Positions 44,881-53,362 of a stretch of DNA of 64,000 nucleotides are shown here, in pieces. The stretch's first letter is position 1; every line of letters begins with the position of its first letter. The position numbers were made by a program, and so were the translations under genes. The stretch comes from Roseiarcus sp036488815 (GTDB lineage: Bacteria; Pseudomonadota; Alphaproteobacteria; Rhizobiales; Beijerinckiaceae). Under the pieces are notes generated by a model. The model was given only the letters and a program-made list of their open reading frames with translations. It was not told the DNA's origin and searched no databases. The DNA lies in assembly GCA_036488815.1 (NCBI GenBank), contig DASXGX010000055.1, forward strand, positions 1-64,000, in the 5' to 3' direction.

Positions 44881-47057
44881 GCGACCACCTGTTCGTTCTG
44901 CAGCGTCCACAGCTTGCGGTAGAGGCCGCCGGTCTTGCCGAGCAGATCCTGGTGCGTTCCGATCTCGACGATCTTGCCGTCTTCCATGCCGATGACGCGC
45001 TCGCACGGCCGCACCGCCTGAAGGCGATGGGCGATGATGATCACGGTGCGATTGCGCACGATCTGCCGCATGTTGTTCTGGATGACGAGCTCGCTCTCGT
45101 AATCGAGCGAGGAGGTGGCCTCGTCGAAGATCAGGATCGGCGGATTGGTGGCGAGCGCGCGGGCGATGGCGATGCGCTGACGCTGGCCGCCGGAAAGGTT
45201 CGCGCCGCGCTCTTCGATCATCGTGTCGTAGCCGGCCGGCAGCTTGACGATGAACTCATCGGCGCCGGCGAGCTTGGCGATCGCCATCACATGGGCGCGC
45301 GGCATCGCGGGCGCCGCGAAGGCGATGTTCTCGTGAATCGTCCGGTTGAAGAGGAGATTGTCTTGCAGCACGACGCCGATGTTGGAGCGCAGCCAGGCCG
45401 GATCGACCTGGGTCAAGTCGGCGCCGTCGATCGTCACCTGGCCGTCCTGCGGCACGTACAGTCGCTGGATCAGTTTGGTCAGCGTGGATTTGCCGGATCC
45501 CGAAGGTCCGACGATGCCGACGACCTCGCCGGGTTGGATCGTCAGCGACACTTGCTTCAAGGCGTCGACGGCGTTGGGGCGATAGCGGAACGTGACGTTC
45601 CTGAATTCGATCAGTCCGCGCGGCGGCGGCATGACGGTCTTGGCTTGAATCATCGGCTCCGCCGGCGTGTTGAGAATGTCGCCGAGCCGTTCGACGGATA
45701 CGAGAACTTGTTGGAAGTCCTGCCACAATTGCGCCAGGCGGAGCACCGGCTGGGTCACTTGCGCGGCGATCATGTTGAAGGCCACCAGGGCGCCGATGGA
45801 GAGCTCGCCGTCGATCACCGCCTTGGCCCCGAACAGCATCAGCAAGGCGATGACGATGCGGCTGACGAATTGCACGGCGTTCTGGCCGAAAGCGCCGAGC
45901 AGCGTCACCACGAAAGACGTCTTCACGTAATAGGCGAGCCGCTCTTCCCACTGCGCCTGCATGATGGGCTCGACGGCGGCGGCCTTGACGGTCTGGACGC
46001 CGACGACGGATTCGACGAGGAACTGCTGGCTCATCGCGCCGGCGTTGAATCTCTCCTTCACCCGTTCCTGCAACGCCGGCCGGATCAGCGTGGCGATGGC
46101 CATGTAGAAGGGTATGGCGCCCACCACGATCAGACTCAGCTTCCACGAATAGGCGAACAGAACCGCGATGAACACGAGGGCGAACATCAGGTCGAGCGCC
46201 GAGAAGAGGCCTTGACCGGTGAGGAAGGCGCGAATGTTCTCGAGTTCGCGCACGCGCGCCACGGTTTGCCCGGCGGCGCGGGTTTCGAAGTAGCCGAGCG
46301 GCAGATGCAACAGGTGGCGGAACAGACGCTGGCCGAGTTCGACGTCGATGCGGTTCGTCGTGTGAGAGAGCGCGTATGTCCGCTGATATTGCAGCACGAC
46401 GTCGAACACGCCGACGATGACGAGCCCGACGACCAGCACGAGGAGCGTAGAGTAGCCTTTGTGCGCCAGCACCTTGTCGATCACCACTTGAAAGAACAGC
46501 GGCGTGACGAGAGCGAAGATCTGCACGAAGAGCGAAGCGAGCAGCACGTGGGCGAGCGGCTTTCGGTAGCGCCAGATCGAAGGCAGGAACCAGCGGAAGC
46601 CGAACGTCTTGGGATCGAAGCCTTCGCCGCCGAAGCGTCGCGCAAGGAGAATCAGCTCCGGCTCGAGCTCGGCCAAAATCTCCGCCGCCTCCATGACCCG
46701 GTCGATGTTCGTGACCGGATCGATGATGCGGAAGAGCCCATTGGGCAACCGGCCGCCGTAGATCACAAAGTCGCCGTCCGTGAGCTTGGCGATGGCGGGC
46801 GCGGGTGTCGCCGTTAAAGCTTTCTCGCTCGTGCGCCGCACCATGCGAACCCTGAGACCGATCAGCTTGCCGGCTCGCAGGAGATCGCTCGCGGCGGCTT
46901 CGCGCCCGATGATCGCCAACTCACGCTGCAGATGTGCGGGATCCGCGGCAATCCGATAGTAGGCCGCGATGCTGCAGAGCGCGCGAAGCCCCGCGTCGAT
47001 CGGCGCGATATGGATCACGGGGCCGTCGCTGATTGAGGGAAGCCCTCGGTTTTTCAC
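44877..47057 (-). CDS. type I secretion ABC transporter with C39-like domain
   Basis: A 726-residue fused exporter. The N-terminal ~130 residues are a C39 peptidase-like domain (IDAGLRALCSIAAYY) with Ala where the active-site Cys of true peptidases lies, so it is a non-cleaving C39-like domain as in HlyB. Then come the transmembrane part (about 160-450) and the nucleotide-binding domain with Walker A GPSGSGKST, signature LSGGQRQRIAIARALA and Walker B ILIFDEATSSLD. This domain order is that of RTX-type protein exporters. It forms an operon with the HlyD-type gene. The likely cargo is the product of the gene upstream. Confidence 0.92.
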   Translation of the reverse strand: MKNRGLPSISDGPVIHIAPIDAGLRALCSIAAYYRIAADPAHLQRELAIIGREAAASDLLRAGKLIGLRVRMVRRTSEKALTATPAPAIAKLTDGDFVIYGGRLPNGLFRIIDPVTNIDRVMEAAEILAELEPELILLARRFGGEGFDPKTFGFRWFLPSIWRYRKPLAHVLLASLFVQIFALVTPLFFQVVIDKVLAHKGYSTLLVLVVGLVIVGVFDVVLQYQRTYALSHTTNRIDVELGQRLFRHLLHLPLGYFETRAAGQTVARVRELENIRAFLTGQGLFSALDLMFALVFIAVLFAYSWKLSLIVVGAIPFYMAIATLIRPALQERVKERFNAGAMSQQFLVESVVGVQTVKAAAVEPIMQAQWEERLAYYVKTSFVVTLLGAFGQNAVQFVSRIVIALLMLFGAKAVIDGELSIGALVAFNMIAAQVTQPVLRLAQLWQDFQQVLVSVERLGDILNTPAEPMIQAKTVMPPPRGLIEFRNVTFRYRPNAVDALKQVSLTIQPGEVVGIVGPSGSGKSTLTKLIQRLYVPQDGQVTIDGADLTQVDPAWLRSNIGVVLQDNLLFNRTIHENIAFAAPAMPRAHVMAIAKLAGADEFIVKLPAGYDTMIEERGANLSGGQRQRIAIARALATNPPILIFDEATSSLDYESELVIQNNMRQIVRNRTVIIIAHRLQAVRPCERVIGMEDGKIVEIGTHQDLLGKTGGLYRKLWTLQNEQVVA

Positions 47058-47124
47058 GTCACCGATCCCGCCATGGCGCTTCGGCGTTTTGACGAACAGG
47101 CGCGGGCCGGAACCCGCGCTGTCT

Positions 47125-48324
47125 TCAAACGTGATGGTTCATGCCCATCAGCAACGCGGTCAACTTGGCCGAGTCCGTCAGGGCCGCGCTCGCCGGGGGT
47201 GGGTCCGATAGCGTTGTGGCCGCTGGTGGTTGGGGGCCGATCGACGATAACGTGCCGAACAGGCCGTGGGCCTCGTTCTGGAGGCCTGCGGTGAAGTAGA
47301 TGTCGCTCGGGTTGCTGCCGGGACTGTTGTTGCCGGGCTCGAGAGCCCAAAGATCGGGTATCTGAACCGGCTGGCCATTGGGGCCCTCTAACTTGCCGAT
47401 GTAAGTATCGATAGTGGGAGTCGTGGGATAGTATATGCTGATCGTGCCGTCGCCGAAATTGCCGACGAGGAGATCGCCGGCGAACGGTCCGAAGCCCGGG
47501 GGCGCAATGGCGAGTCCCCAAGGCGAATTCAGCGGGCCGCCGGACGCCACTCTCTGCAACAACTGTCCGCTCAAGCTGAATTCGTCGACGAAGCCATTGC
47601 CGGGGCCGGCGACGTCGTCGTGCTTGGTCGCGTCTTGCAGCGCGAAGGTGACGAACAGGTTGCCGCCGAGAACCTGCACGTTGAAGGGCGCGAATCCGGC
47701 TGGCACGGTCGGGTCGGTAAAGCTACCCACCTGCTGGAAGTTCGAGTTGAACATGTCCACCGTGCCCTTGCTGAAGTCCGCGGCGTAAAGAAATGTCCCG
47801 CTCTGGGTTTGGCCGATCGCCAGCCCTTTGTAGACCGCGCCGGATTTCGAGTTGTCGACGGCGATAACCGAACTGGCTGGATCCACCGACGGATTCCAAC
47901 CGGAGATGGTGCCGTCCTCGGTGGCGAAGAGAAAGACCGACGGGGCGGTCGTGCCGCCGCTCGAGATATTGAACCCCGTATTGGCGAAGTTGAACACTTG
48001 GCCGGTGGGAGCGGATGGCGTGGTCTGTCCGGGCGGCGCGGCGATTGTGATGGCCGTTTGTCCGGCGATCGTCTGCTTCGCGCCGGCTGCGTTATAGAAT
48101 GTGGTCACGCCTGTGCCGTTGTCCGACACCCAATACGGCGATGTCGGGCTGAAGGAGACCCCCCAGGGATTGATGAGGTTGGGGTCGATCGTCGCGGCTG
48201 GAACGGATCCGTCGGAAACCAGATTCGTCTGCGCATAGCGGTTGCCGGGCAGGAGTTCGGCGAGAAGTCCGGGGGAAATACCGGGATTGCCGATTATAGT
48301 ACCGTTAACAAAGGTATTCTGCAT
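47125..48324 (-). CDS. TIGR03118-like exported-type beta-propeller protein, candidate secretion cargo
   Basis: A 399-residue protein matching the TIGR03118 pattern: NYAQ-type RYAQTNLVSDGSVPAATID, NPWGVSFSPTSPYWVSDNGTG, FLFATEDGTISGWNP, and NSPWGLAIAPPGFGPFAGDLL followed by VGNFGDGTISIY. The repeated NPWG/DGTI units suggest a beta-propeller. There is no Sec signal peptide, and it starts MQNTFVNGTIIGNPG. It lies 67 bp upstream of the type I transporter gene on the same strand, so it is a good candidate for its substrate. No GGxGxDxxx calcium repeats are seen. Its role is unknown. Confidence 0.8.
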   Translation of the reverse strand: MQNTFVNGTIIGNPGISPGLLAELLPGNRYAQTNLVSDGSVPAATIDPNLINPWGVSFSPTSPYWVSDNGTGVTTFYNAAGAKQTIAGQTAITIAAPPGQTTPSAPTGQVFNFANTGFNISSGGTTAPSVFLFATEDGTISGWNPSVDPASSVIAVDNSKSGAVYKGLAIGQTQSGTFLYAADFSKGTVDMFNSNFQQVGSFTDPTVPAGFAPFNVQVLGGNLFVTFALQDATKHDDVAGPGNGFVDEFSLSGQLLQRVASGGPLNSPWGLAIAPPGFGPFAGDLLVGNFGDGTISIYYPTTPTIDTYIGKLEGPNGQPVQIPDLWALEPGNNSPGSNPSDIYFTAGLQNEAHGLFGTLSSIGPQPPAATTLSDPPPASAALTDSAKLTALLMGMNHHV

Positions 48325-48384
48325 GGCAAGTCTCCCGCGAGTTGGCGCCTGAGGCTTAAGCCAGTCAACACGCGCGCGAGTTCC

Positions 48385-48539
48385 CTTGTTCAGGGGTGTA
48401 CTCCTTTTTTGCCAGATGCCGGTCTGACTGTGCGCCAGCGTGCAGAAATGTCCTTGCCAGGAGCGCAGCGACGAAGTTCTCTTGTTCGGGAGCGTGTACC
48501 TACTTTTCCGATGCCGATCTGACTGTGCGCCAGCGCGCA
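48385..48539. repeat. direct repeat of ~60 bp, 96-bp offset, upstream of the TIGR03118-like gene
   Basis: Two copies begin CTTGTTC at 48385 and 48481. Their best-conserved parts are 48415-48444 and 48510-48539, identical at 28 of 30 positions (core TCTGACTGTGCGCCAGCG). The stretch between holds a partial AGCGCAGCGACGAAG repeat like that of the REP-like elements. The region lies between the TIGR03118-like start (48324) and the GntR gene (48611) and contains nothing else recognised. Confidence 0.75.
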
Positions 48540-48610
48540 CAAACGGTGGATTTCGAGCGCGCGCCGCGCTGGTCACCGCACTGGGCGCGGCCCCTCGCGC
48601 GCCGACTCGA

Positions 48611-49378
48611 CTACGCGCGAGGAATCTTTCCGGCTTCGAGATGCAAGCGGTACCGATCCGAACGAAAGTTGAGAACGGCGTATTCGATCGGCGATCCGTC
48701 CTCCGCGTAGGATCGCCGGCGGACGATCAGCATGGGGGCGCCTGGAGCGGTCTGCAGGTCGGCGGCCATCTGGTCGTCGAGGATCGCCGCTTCGATATAT
48801 TCCTTCGCTCCTGCGACGGTTGCTCCGCATTTTTGCTTGAGCCATTCGTAGAGGGAGCCCTCGGTCAATTCCGCTACGGTCGGGTCGGCGACCTTTCCGA
48901 CAATCTTTGGCGACAGCCAGGACAGCGCAATTCCCATCGGCCGCTCGTCCGCCTTCAGCAATCGGCGCGAGTGAAAAACGCGCACGCCGACGCCGACATT
49001 CAGGGCTTCTGCGACTTCGGCGGAGGCGCGGAGCCGACCGGCGAAATGGGTCTCGTAGGAGGGCCGCAGGCCGCGGCGGCGCATATCGTCGCCGAATCCC
49101 AACATCTCGTCTGCGGGCTGATCGACCCGCGGGCTCCGCACGATCGAGCCTTTCCCGGACTTGCGGCTGATCAATCCTTCCTGCTCGAGCCTGTCGAGCG
49201 CCGTTCGCGACGTGGCGCGGCTGATGCCGAAGATCTCGTTCAATTTCGCTTCGGACGGCATCGCGTCGCCCGGCGCGAACACGCCCTCGGCGATCGCGTC
49301 ACGCAGTCGGTCGGCGATCTGGAACCAAAGTGGAAGAGGGCTGGACTCTGGGAGCGGTTTGTTCCACATTGTTGACAT
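48611..49378 (-). CDS. GntR-family regulator with UTRA domain
   Basis: A 255-residue repressor-type regulator. The winged helix-turn-helix covers residues about 17-80 (LPLWFQIADRLRDAIAEG, MPSEAKLNEIFGISRATSR). The UTRA ligand domain covers about 95-245 (FAGRLRASAEVAEALNVG, GAKEYIEAAILDDQMAADLQ). Such regulators typically sense sugar or amino-sugar derivatives. The gene is divergent from the first ribose-type binding protein across a 328-bp gap and so probably controls that catabolic block. An ATG 9 bp downstream (49369) is an alternative start. Confidence 0.9.
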   Translation of the reverse strand: MSTMWNKPLPESSPLPLWFQIADRLRDAIAEGVFAPGDAMPSEAKLNEIFGISRATSRTALDRLEQEGLISRKSGKGSIVRSPRVDQPADEMLGFGDDMRRRGLRPSYETHFAGRLRASAEVAEALNVGVGVRVFHSRRLLKADERPMGIALSWLSPKIVGKVADPTVAELTEGSLYEWLKQKCGATVAGAKEYIEAAILDDQMAADLQTAPGAPMLIVRRRSYAEDGSPIEYAVLNFRSDRYRLHLEAGKIPRA

Positions 49379-49399
49379 ATCGTACGAACGTCATGACAA
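49372..49399. promoter_or_regulatory. candidate operator at the GntR start
   Basis: TTGACAT (49372-49378) and ATGACAA (49393-49399) form an inverted pair with one mismatch, 14 bp apart around a CGTACG centre. It overlaps the GntR start codon, which would suit autoregulation. The remainder of the gap to 49706 holds no clear promoter pair. Confidence 0.35.
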
Positions 49400-49706
49400 T
49401 TGCAAGGGCCGGGGCCGAGAACGCCATTCGAGAGGAATGGCGGGTCGGTCGCCCGGTCCGAGGGAAAAGGTAGTGAGACGACGCATCAGAGCTCTCTTCG
49501 CGGCCGACTTGCGGATGACACACAGCATCCCTGTCAAAGGTTTCGACTCTGTTCAGCGGACAGCGGTTCTCGTCAGCGGCCGCGAATCCATCTTGCAACC
49601 TGGCTCGCCGAAAGCTGACCGGCGAACATCCATCGACGTCGTGAAGAAGAAGTCGCAATGCGCTTCCGCACGACGATTGACCTTTACGCCATGAGGAGGG
49701 AACGAC

Positions 49707-50810
49707 ATGTATAAACGTCTATTTCTTGCGCTTTCAATCGCCGCATTGATACCAACCGCATCCGCTTTCGCCGAGGACAAGCAGCCGATCTCGCAGAAGA
49801 CCTGCACGGAACTGCTGGCCGAATATAAGAAGCTTCCTTTCACCAATATTCTGCCGCTCGACGAGGGTCCGATCGCGATCGGTGGAAAGACCAAGACCCT
49901 GACCATTGGGTTCTCGCAAACGGCCTTCAACCATCCCTGGCGCGTCGCCATGTTGGAATCGCTTCAGGCCGAGGCGTGCCGCCACTCCAACGTCAAACTG
50001 GTGGTCCTGGACGGTAACGTCGACGTGGCCAAGCAGAGCAACGACGTGCGCGACCTGCTGGCGCGTGGGGTGGACGCGGTGCTGTTGAGCCCGGTCGAAT
50101 CCGCAGCGCTCGTGCCGGCCGCCCGCGCCGTCCGCGCCGCTGGCGTCCCGCTCATCGTCATGGATCGCGACGTTCCGACCGACAAGACCCTGTTCATCGG
50201 CCAGAGCAACGTCACAATGGCGGAGCGCGTGGCCGAGAAAATGGCCCAGGACCTCCATGGCAAGGGCAACATCGTCGTCATAACCGGCCTCAAGGGCTCC
50301 TCTCCGGCCGTCGACCGCGACAAGGGCATGAAGAACGTGCTCGCCAAGTATCCTGGCATCAAGGTTCTCGCCACCGGCGACGGGCAATGGATCCGCGACC
50401 CGGCGGTGCCGCTCATGGAAGACTTCCTGACAGCGCACTCGGACATCAACGCCGTGTTCTCCCACGCCGAAGAGTCCTCGTGGGGCGCAGAACTCGCGAT
50501 CGCCCGAGCCAAGCGTTGCGGCGACAAGATCCGGATCTATACGTTCGACGGTTCGAACGCCGGCTTCAAAGCCGTCAAGGCCGGCACGTTTGGCGCCGAT
50601 GGCAACTACACCCCCTTCATTGCCGACATCGGCCTGCGCGCGGCGCTCTACAAGCTGATGGGCAAGGAGATTCCCGGCGCACAGTCTTACGACCAGCCTG
50701 GCCAGCGCCTGTTGCTGCCGGACTCCCCGACTGTCGTGGCCGCGAATGCGGACGAATGGATCGGCCGGGGCTGGGGCAGCTTCGAGCCGACCCCCGATCC
50801 CTGCAAGTGA
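49707..50810 (+). CDS. ribose-type ABC importer periplasmic binding protein 1
   Basis: A 367-residue binding protein of the RbsB/LacI-type (CUT2) fold. The signal peptide MYKRLFLALSIAALIPTASA is cleaved near FAE. The mature part has KTLTIGFSQTAFNHPWRVAM at the first lobe, DAVLLSPVESAALVPAARAV, and GIKVLATGDGQWIRDPAV and YTFDGSNAGFKAVKAG in the second lobe. It carries an unusual N-terminal extension with the segment TCTELLAEYKKLPFTNIL before the first strand. A strong hairpin separates it from the ATPase gene. The ligand is unknown; the surrounding kinase suggests a sugar-like compound. Confidence 0.88.
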   Translation: MYKRLFLALSIAALIPTASAFAEDKQPISQKTCTELLAEYKKLPFTNILPLDEGPIAIGGKTKTLTIGFSQTAFNHPWRVAMLESLQAEACRHSNVKLVVLDGNVDVAKQSNDVRDLLARGVDAVLLSPVESAALVPAARAVRAAGVPLIVMDRDVPTDKTLFIGQSNVTMAERVAEKMAQDLHGKGNIVVITGLKGSSPAVDRDKGMKNVLAKYPGIKVLATGDGQWIRDPAVPLMEDFLTAHSDINAVFSHAEESSWGAELAIARAKRCGDKIRIYTFDGSNAGFKAVKAGTFGADGNYTPFIADIGLRAALYKLMGKEIPGAQSYDQPGQRLLLPDSPTVVAANADEWIGRGWGSFEPTPDPCK

Positions 50811-50815
50811 CGCCT

Positions 50816-50854
50816 CGGGCGCCGCGCGAACCAAGTTCCTCGTCGCGGCGCCCG
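50816..50854 (+). other. hairpin between binding protein and ATPase genes
   Basis: A perfect 11-bp stem, CGGGCGCCGCG at 50816-50826 with CGCGGCGCCCG at 50844-50854, loop 17 nt, right after the binding-protein stop. It fits partial termination or mRNA protection that raises binding-protein output over the downstream genes. Confidence 0.7.
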
Positions 50855-50882
50855 ATCTCACCCTTTGCTGGAACCTGTTTTG

Positions 50883-52406
50883 ATGACGCCGCAGTCGGAC
50901 AAGGCCCTGCTGGAAGTCAGGGGACTGACGAAAATCTTTGACGGCAACGTCGTGCTGTCCGACGTCGATCTCTCGCTTCATGCGGGCGAGGTGCATGCTC
51001 TTGTCGGCGAGAACGGCGCCGGCAAGTCGACGCTCATCAAGACGCTCGGCGGCGCGCATCGTCCGGATGCAGGTCAACTCGTGATCGACGGCGTCGAAGC
51101 GAGCTTGCGTTCGCCCGGCGACGCCATCGCGCGCGGCGTCGTCGTCATTCACCAGGAACTCTCGCTCGCGCCGGATCTTTCGGCCGAGGAAAACATCTTT
51201 CTCGGCCATTTTCCCCGCAACCGTTTCGGCCTGGTCGACCGGGCCTATGTCCGCACGCAGACCCGTAGCCTCCTGAAGCGACTCGCGATCGACATCGACC
51301 CGCGCCGGCCGGTTGGGGAGTTGAGCATCGCCCAGCAGCAGATGGTCGAGATCGCCAAGGCGATCTCGTTCAAGGCGAAGGTGCTGATTCTCGACGAGCC
51401 GACCGCCGTTCTCGATGAGACCAGAGTTGGAACGCTGTTCGAACTGATCAGAAGGCTGAAGTCGGACGGCCTGGGCATCGTGTTCATCTCGCATCATCTC
51501 GAGGAGATCTTCCAGATCGCGGATACCGTGACGGTCCTGCGCGATGGCAGACGGACGGGGACCAGCCCCGTCGCGGCGATCGACCAGGATTGGCTGGTGT
51601 CCAAGATGATCGGTCGTGATTTCCCGACCCACGTCGCGCGAGCCCGCAAGTCCGGCGCGCCTGCGCTCGAGGTCGAGAGCTTGTCTCTTCCCGGACAGTT
51701 CGAAGACATCTCCTTCTCTGCGCGGGAGGGCGAGATCGTCGGTCTCGCCGGGCTTGTCGGAGCCGGCCGGACTGAGGTTGCTCAAGCCATCGTCGGCATT
51801 ACGAAGCCGGCGTCGGGCTCGATCAAAGTGTTCGGCCGCGAAGTCAAATTGCGCAACCCCAGGGCGGCGGCGCGCCTCGGCATCGCCTATGTGAGCGAGG
51901 ATCGGAAGGCGTTTGGACTCCTGCCGAACCGGCCCGTGCGCGAGAACGCGACCATCTCGAACCTTACGAGGTTCCGTCGTTTCGGGCTGCTCCAACTGGC
52001 GCGCGAGCGCGCCTACGTTGCGAGCGTGATCCAGCGCCTCGACGTTCGACTGTCCGGCATGGAGACCGAGATCCGCACCCTCAGCGGCGGCAACCAGCAG
52101 AAAATCCTGCTCGGCCGCGCTCTGGCGGTCGAGCCTCGCATACTCATCTTCGACGAGCCCACCCGAGGCGTCGATATCGGGGCCAAGCACGAGATCTACG
52201 CCTTCATCGACGCGCTTGTCGCGAGCGGAACGTGCGTCATCCTGATCTCATCGGAAATGGAGGAGATGTTGCGACTCTCCGATCGCGTCGTCGTGCTCCG
52301 CAACGGCCGCGTCGCAACGACGCTGTCACGCGCGGAAGCCAACGAAACCACCATCATGCGAGCGGCCGCCCTTTCGGCCGAGAAAGCCGGATCGCCCACG
52401 CCATGA
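50883..52406 (+). CDS. ribose-type ABC importer ATP-binding protein 1 (tandem domains)
   Basis: A 507-residue RbsA/CUT2-type ATPase with two nucleotide-binding domains. The first has Walker A GENGAGKST, a degenerate signature LSIAQQQMVEIAKAI and Walker B LILDEPTAVLD. The second has the degenerate GLVGAGRTE and the intact signature LSGGNQQKILLGRAL, with Walker B LIFDEPTRGVDIGAK. This asymmetric arrangement is normal for the family. The ATG at 50883 is taken; a TTG at 50865 is the start of the open frame. The stop overlaps the permease start by 4 bp. Confidence 0.93.
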   Translation: MTPQSDKALLEVRGLTKIFDGNVVLSDVDLSLHAGEVHALVGENGAGKSTLIKTLGGAHRPDAGQLVIDGVEASLRSPGDAIARGVVVIHQELSLAPDLSAEENIFLGHFPRNRFGLVDRAYVRTQTRSLLKRLAIDIDPRRPVGELSIAQQQMVEIAKAISFKAKVLILDEPTAVLDETRVGTLFELIRRLKSDGLGIVFISHHLEEIFQIADTVTVLRDGRRTGTSPVAAIDQDWLVSKMIGRDFPTHVARARKSGAPALEVESLSLPGQFEDISFSAREGEIVGLAGLVGAGRTEVAQAIVGITKPASGSIKVFGREVKLRNPRAAARLGIAYVSEDRKAFGLLPNRPVRENATISNLTRFRRFGLLQLARERAYVASVIQRLDVRLSGMETEIRTLSGGNQQKILLGRALAVEPRILIFDEPTRGVDIGAKHEIYAFIDALVASGTCVILISSEMEEMLRLSDRVVVLRNGRVATTLSRAEANETTIMRAAALSAEKAGSPTP

Positions 52407-53362
52407 GCGCTGTCTCACAATTTCGTCCCGACATCGCGTCCATGGCCAGAGCTTGGCGGCGCGTCGGAGTCCTTGCCGCGCTGATCCTCCTCGTCATCGC
52501 CGCGTCGCTGCTGTCCGACCGGTTCCTGACGATACCCAACCTTCTCAATGTGCTCCGGCAGGTTGCGATCGTCGGCATCCTGGCGATCGGCATGACCTTC
52601 GTGATCCTGACGCGCGGCATCGATCTGTCGGTCGGCTCGATCCTCGGCATCTCGGTGGTGCTCTACGCCGGGTTGATCGACAAATACGGCATGGCGGTCG
52701 CCATACCTGTCGGGCTCGGCGCCGCGATGCTGGCCGGCCTCGTCAACGGCCTCGGGGTCGCCGCAGCAGGCATCCCCCCGTTCATCATGACGCTCGGCAT
52801 GCTCTCCTTCGCGCGCGGGCTGGCCTTCATCTATACCGGAGGCACGCCGATCCCGATCCTGGACGAGGCCTTCTACAATCTCGGCAACGGCTATCTGCTC
52901 GGCGTTCCGATCCCGTCCCTCATCCTGGTCGCGGCGCTGATTGTCAGCGGCCTCATCCTGTTCCTCACGCCGTTCGGCCGCAGCGTCTACGCGATCGGCT
53001 CAAATGAAGAAGCCGCACGGCTGTCCGGCGTTCCCGTTCGCGCCTACAAGACGATCGTGTACGTCATATCAGGGGGCGTATCGGGCCTCGCGGGGCTGGT
53101 CTATGCCTCGCAACTCAGCATCGGAACGCCGATCGCCGGTCAAGGATATGAGCTGGATGCGATCGCGGCGGTCGTGGTCGGCGGCAGCTCGCTTTTCGGC
53201 GGCAGAGGTTCGGTCGGGGGCACGTTCCTCGGCACGCTCATCATCGGCGTCCTCGCCAACATTCTGAACCTGACCGGCGTCGATCCCTATGTTCAGCAGC
53301 TCTTCAAGGGGGCGCTGATCGTCGTCGCCGTCTACATCATGTCGCGGAGGGACCGCGCATGA
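52403..53362 (+). CDS. ribose-type ABC importer permease 1
   Basis: A 319-residue RbsC/CUT2 permease with about nine hydrophobic segments. The family motif GIDLSVGSILGISVVL lies near residue 74, and the late GYELDAIAAVVVGGSSLFGGRGSV near 253. The ATG at 52403 overlaps the ATPase stop by 4 bp, and the gene's own stop overlaps the next gene by 4 bp. It completes the first importer of this block and is the only permease, so it should act as a homodimer. Confidence 0.93.
   Translation: MSAVSQFRPDIASMARAWRRVGVLAALILLVIAASLLSDRFLTIPNLLNVLRQVAIVGILAIGMTFVILTRGIDLSVGSILGISVVLYAGLIDKYGMAVAIPVGLGAAMLAGLVNGLGVAAAGIPPFIMTLGMLSFARGLAFIYTGGTPIPILDEAFYNLGNGYLLGVPIPSLILVAALIVSGLILFLTPFGRSVYAIGSNEEAARLSGVPVRAYKTIVYVISGGVSGLAGLVYASQLSIGTPIAGQGYELDAIAAVVVGGSSLFGGRGSVGGTFLGTLIIGVLANILNLTGVDPYVQQLFKGALIVVAVYIMSRRDRA

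Noticed and set aside
44952..46817. A 621-codon plus-strand frame
   Set aside because: Antisense to the type I secretion transporter; composition and lack of motifs mark it as a shadow.
47125..48324. RTX-type toxin as cargo of the type I system
   Set aside because: No GGxGxDxxx calcium repeats are present, so an RTX toxin is not supported; the TIGR03118-like match is better.
49161..49694. A 177-codon plus-strand frame before binding protein 1
   Set aside because: It overlaps the GntR gene on the other strand and has no ribosome-binding sequence or family pattern.
49734..52190. An 818-codon frame on the minus strand
   Set aside because: It is antisense to the binding protein and ATPase genes and shows no motif.
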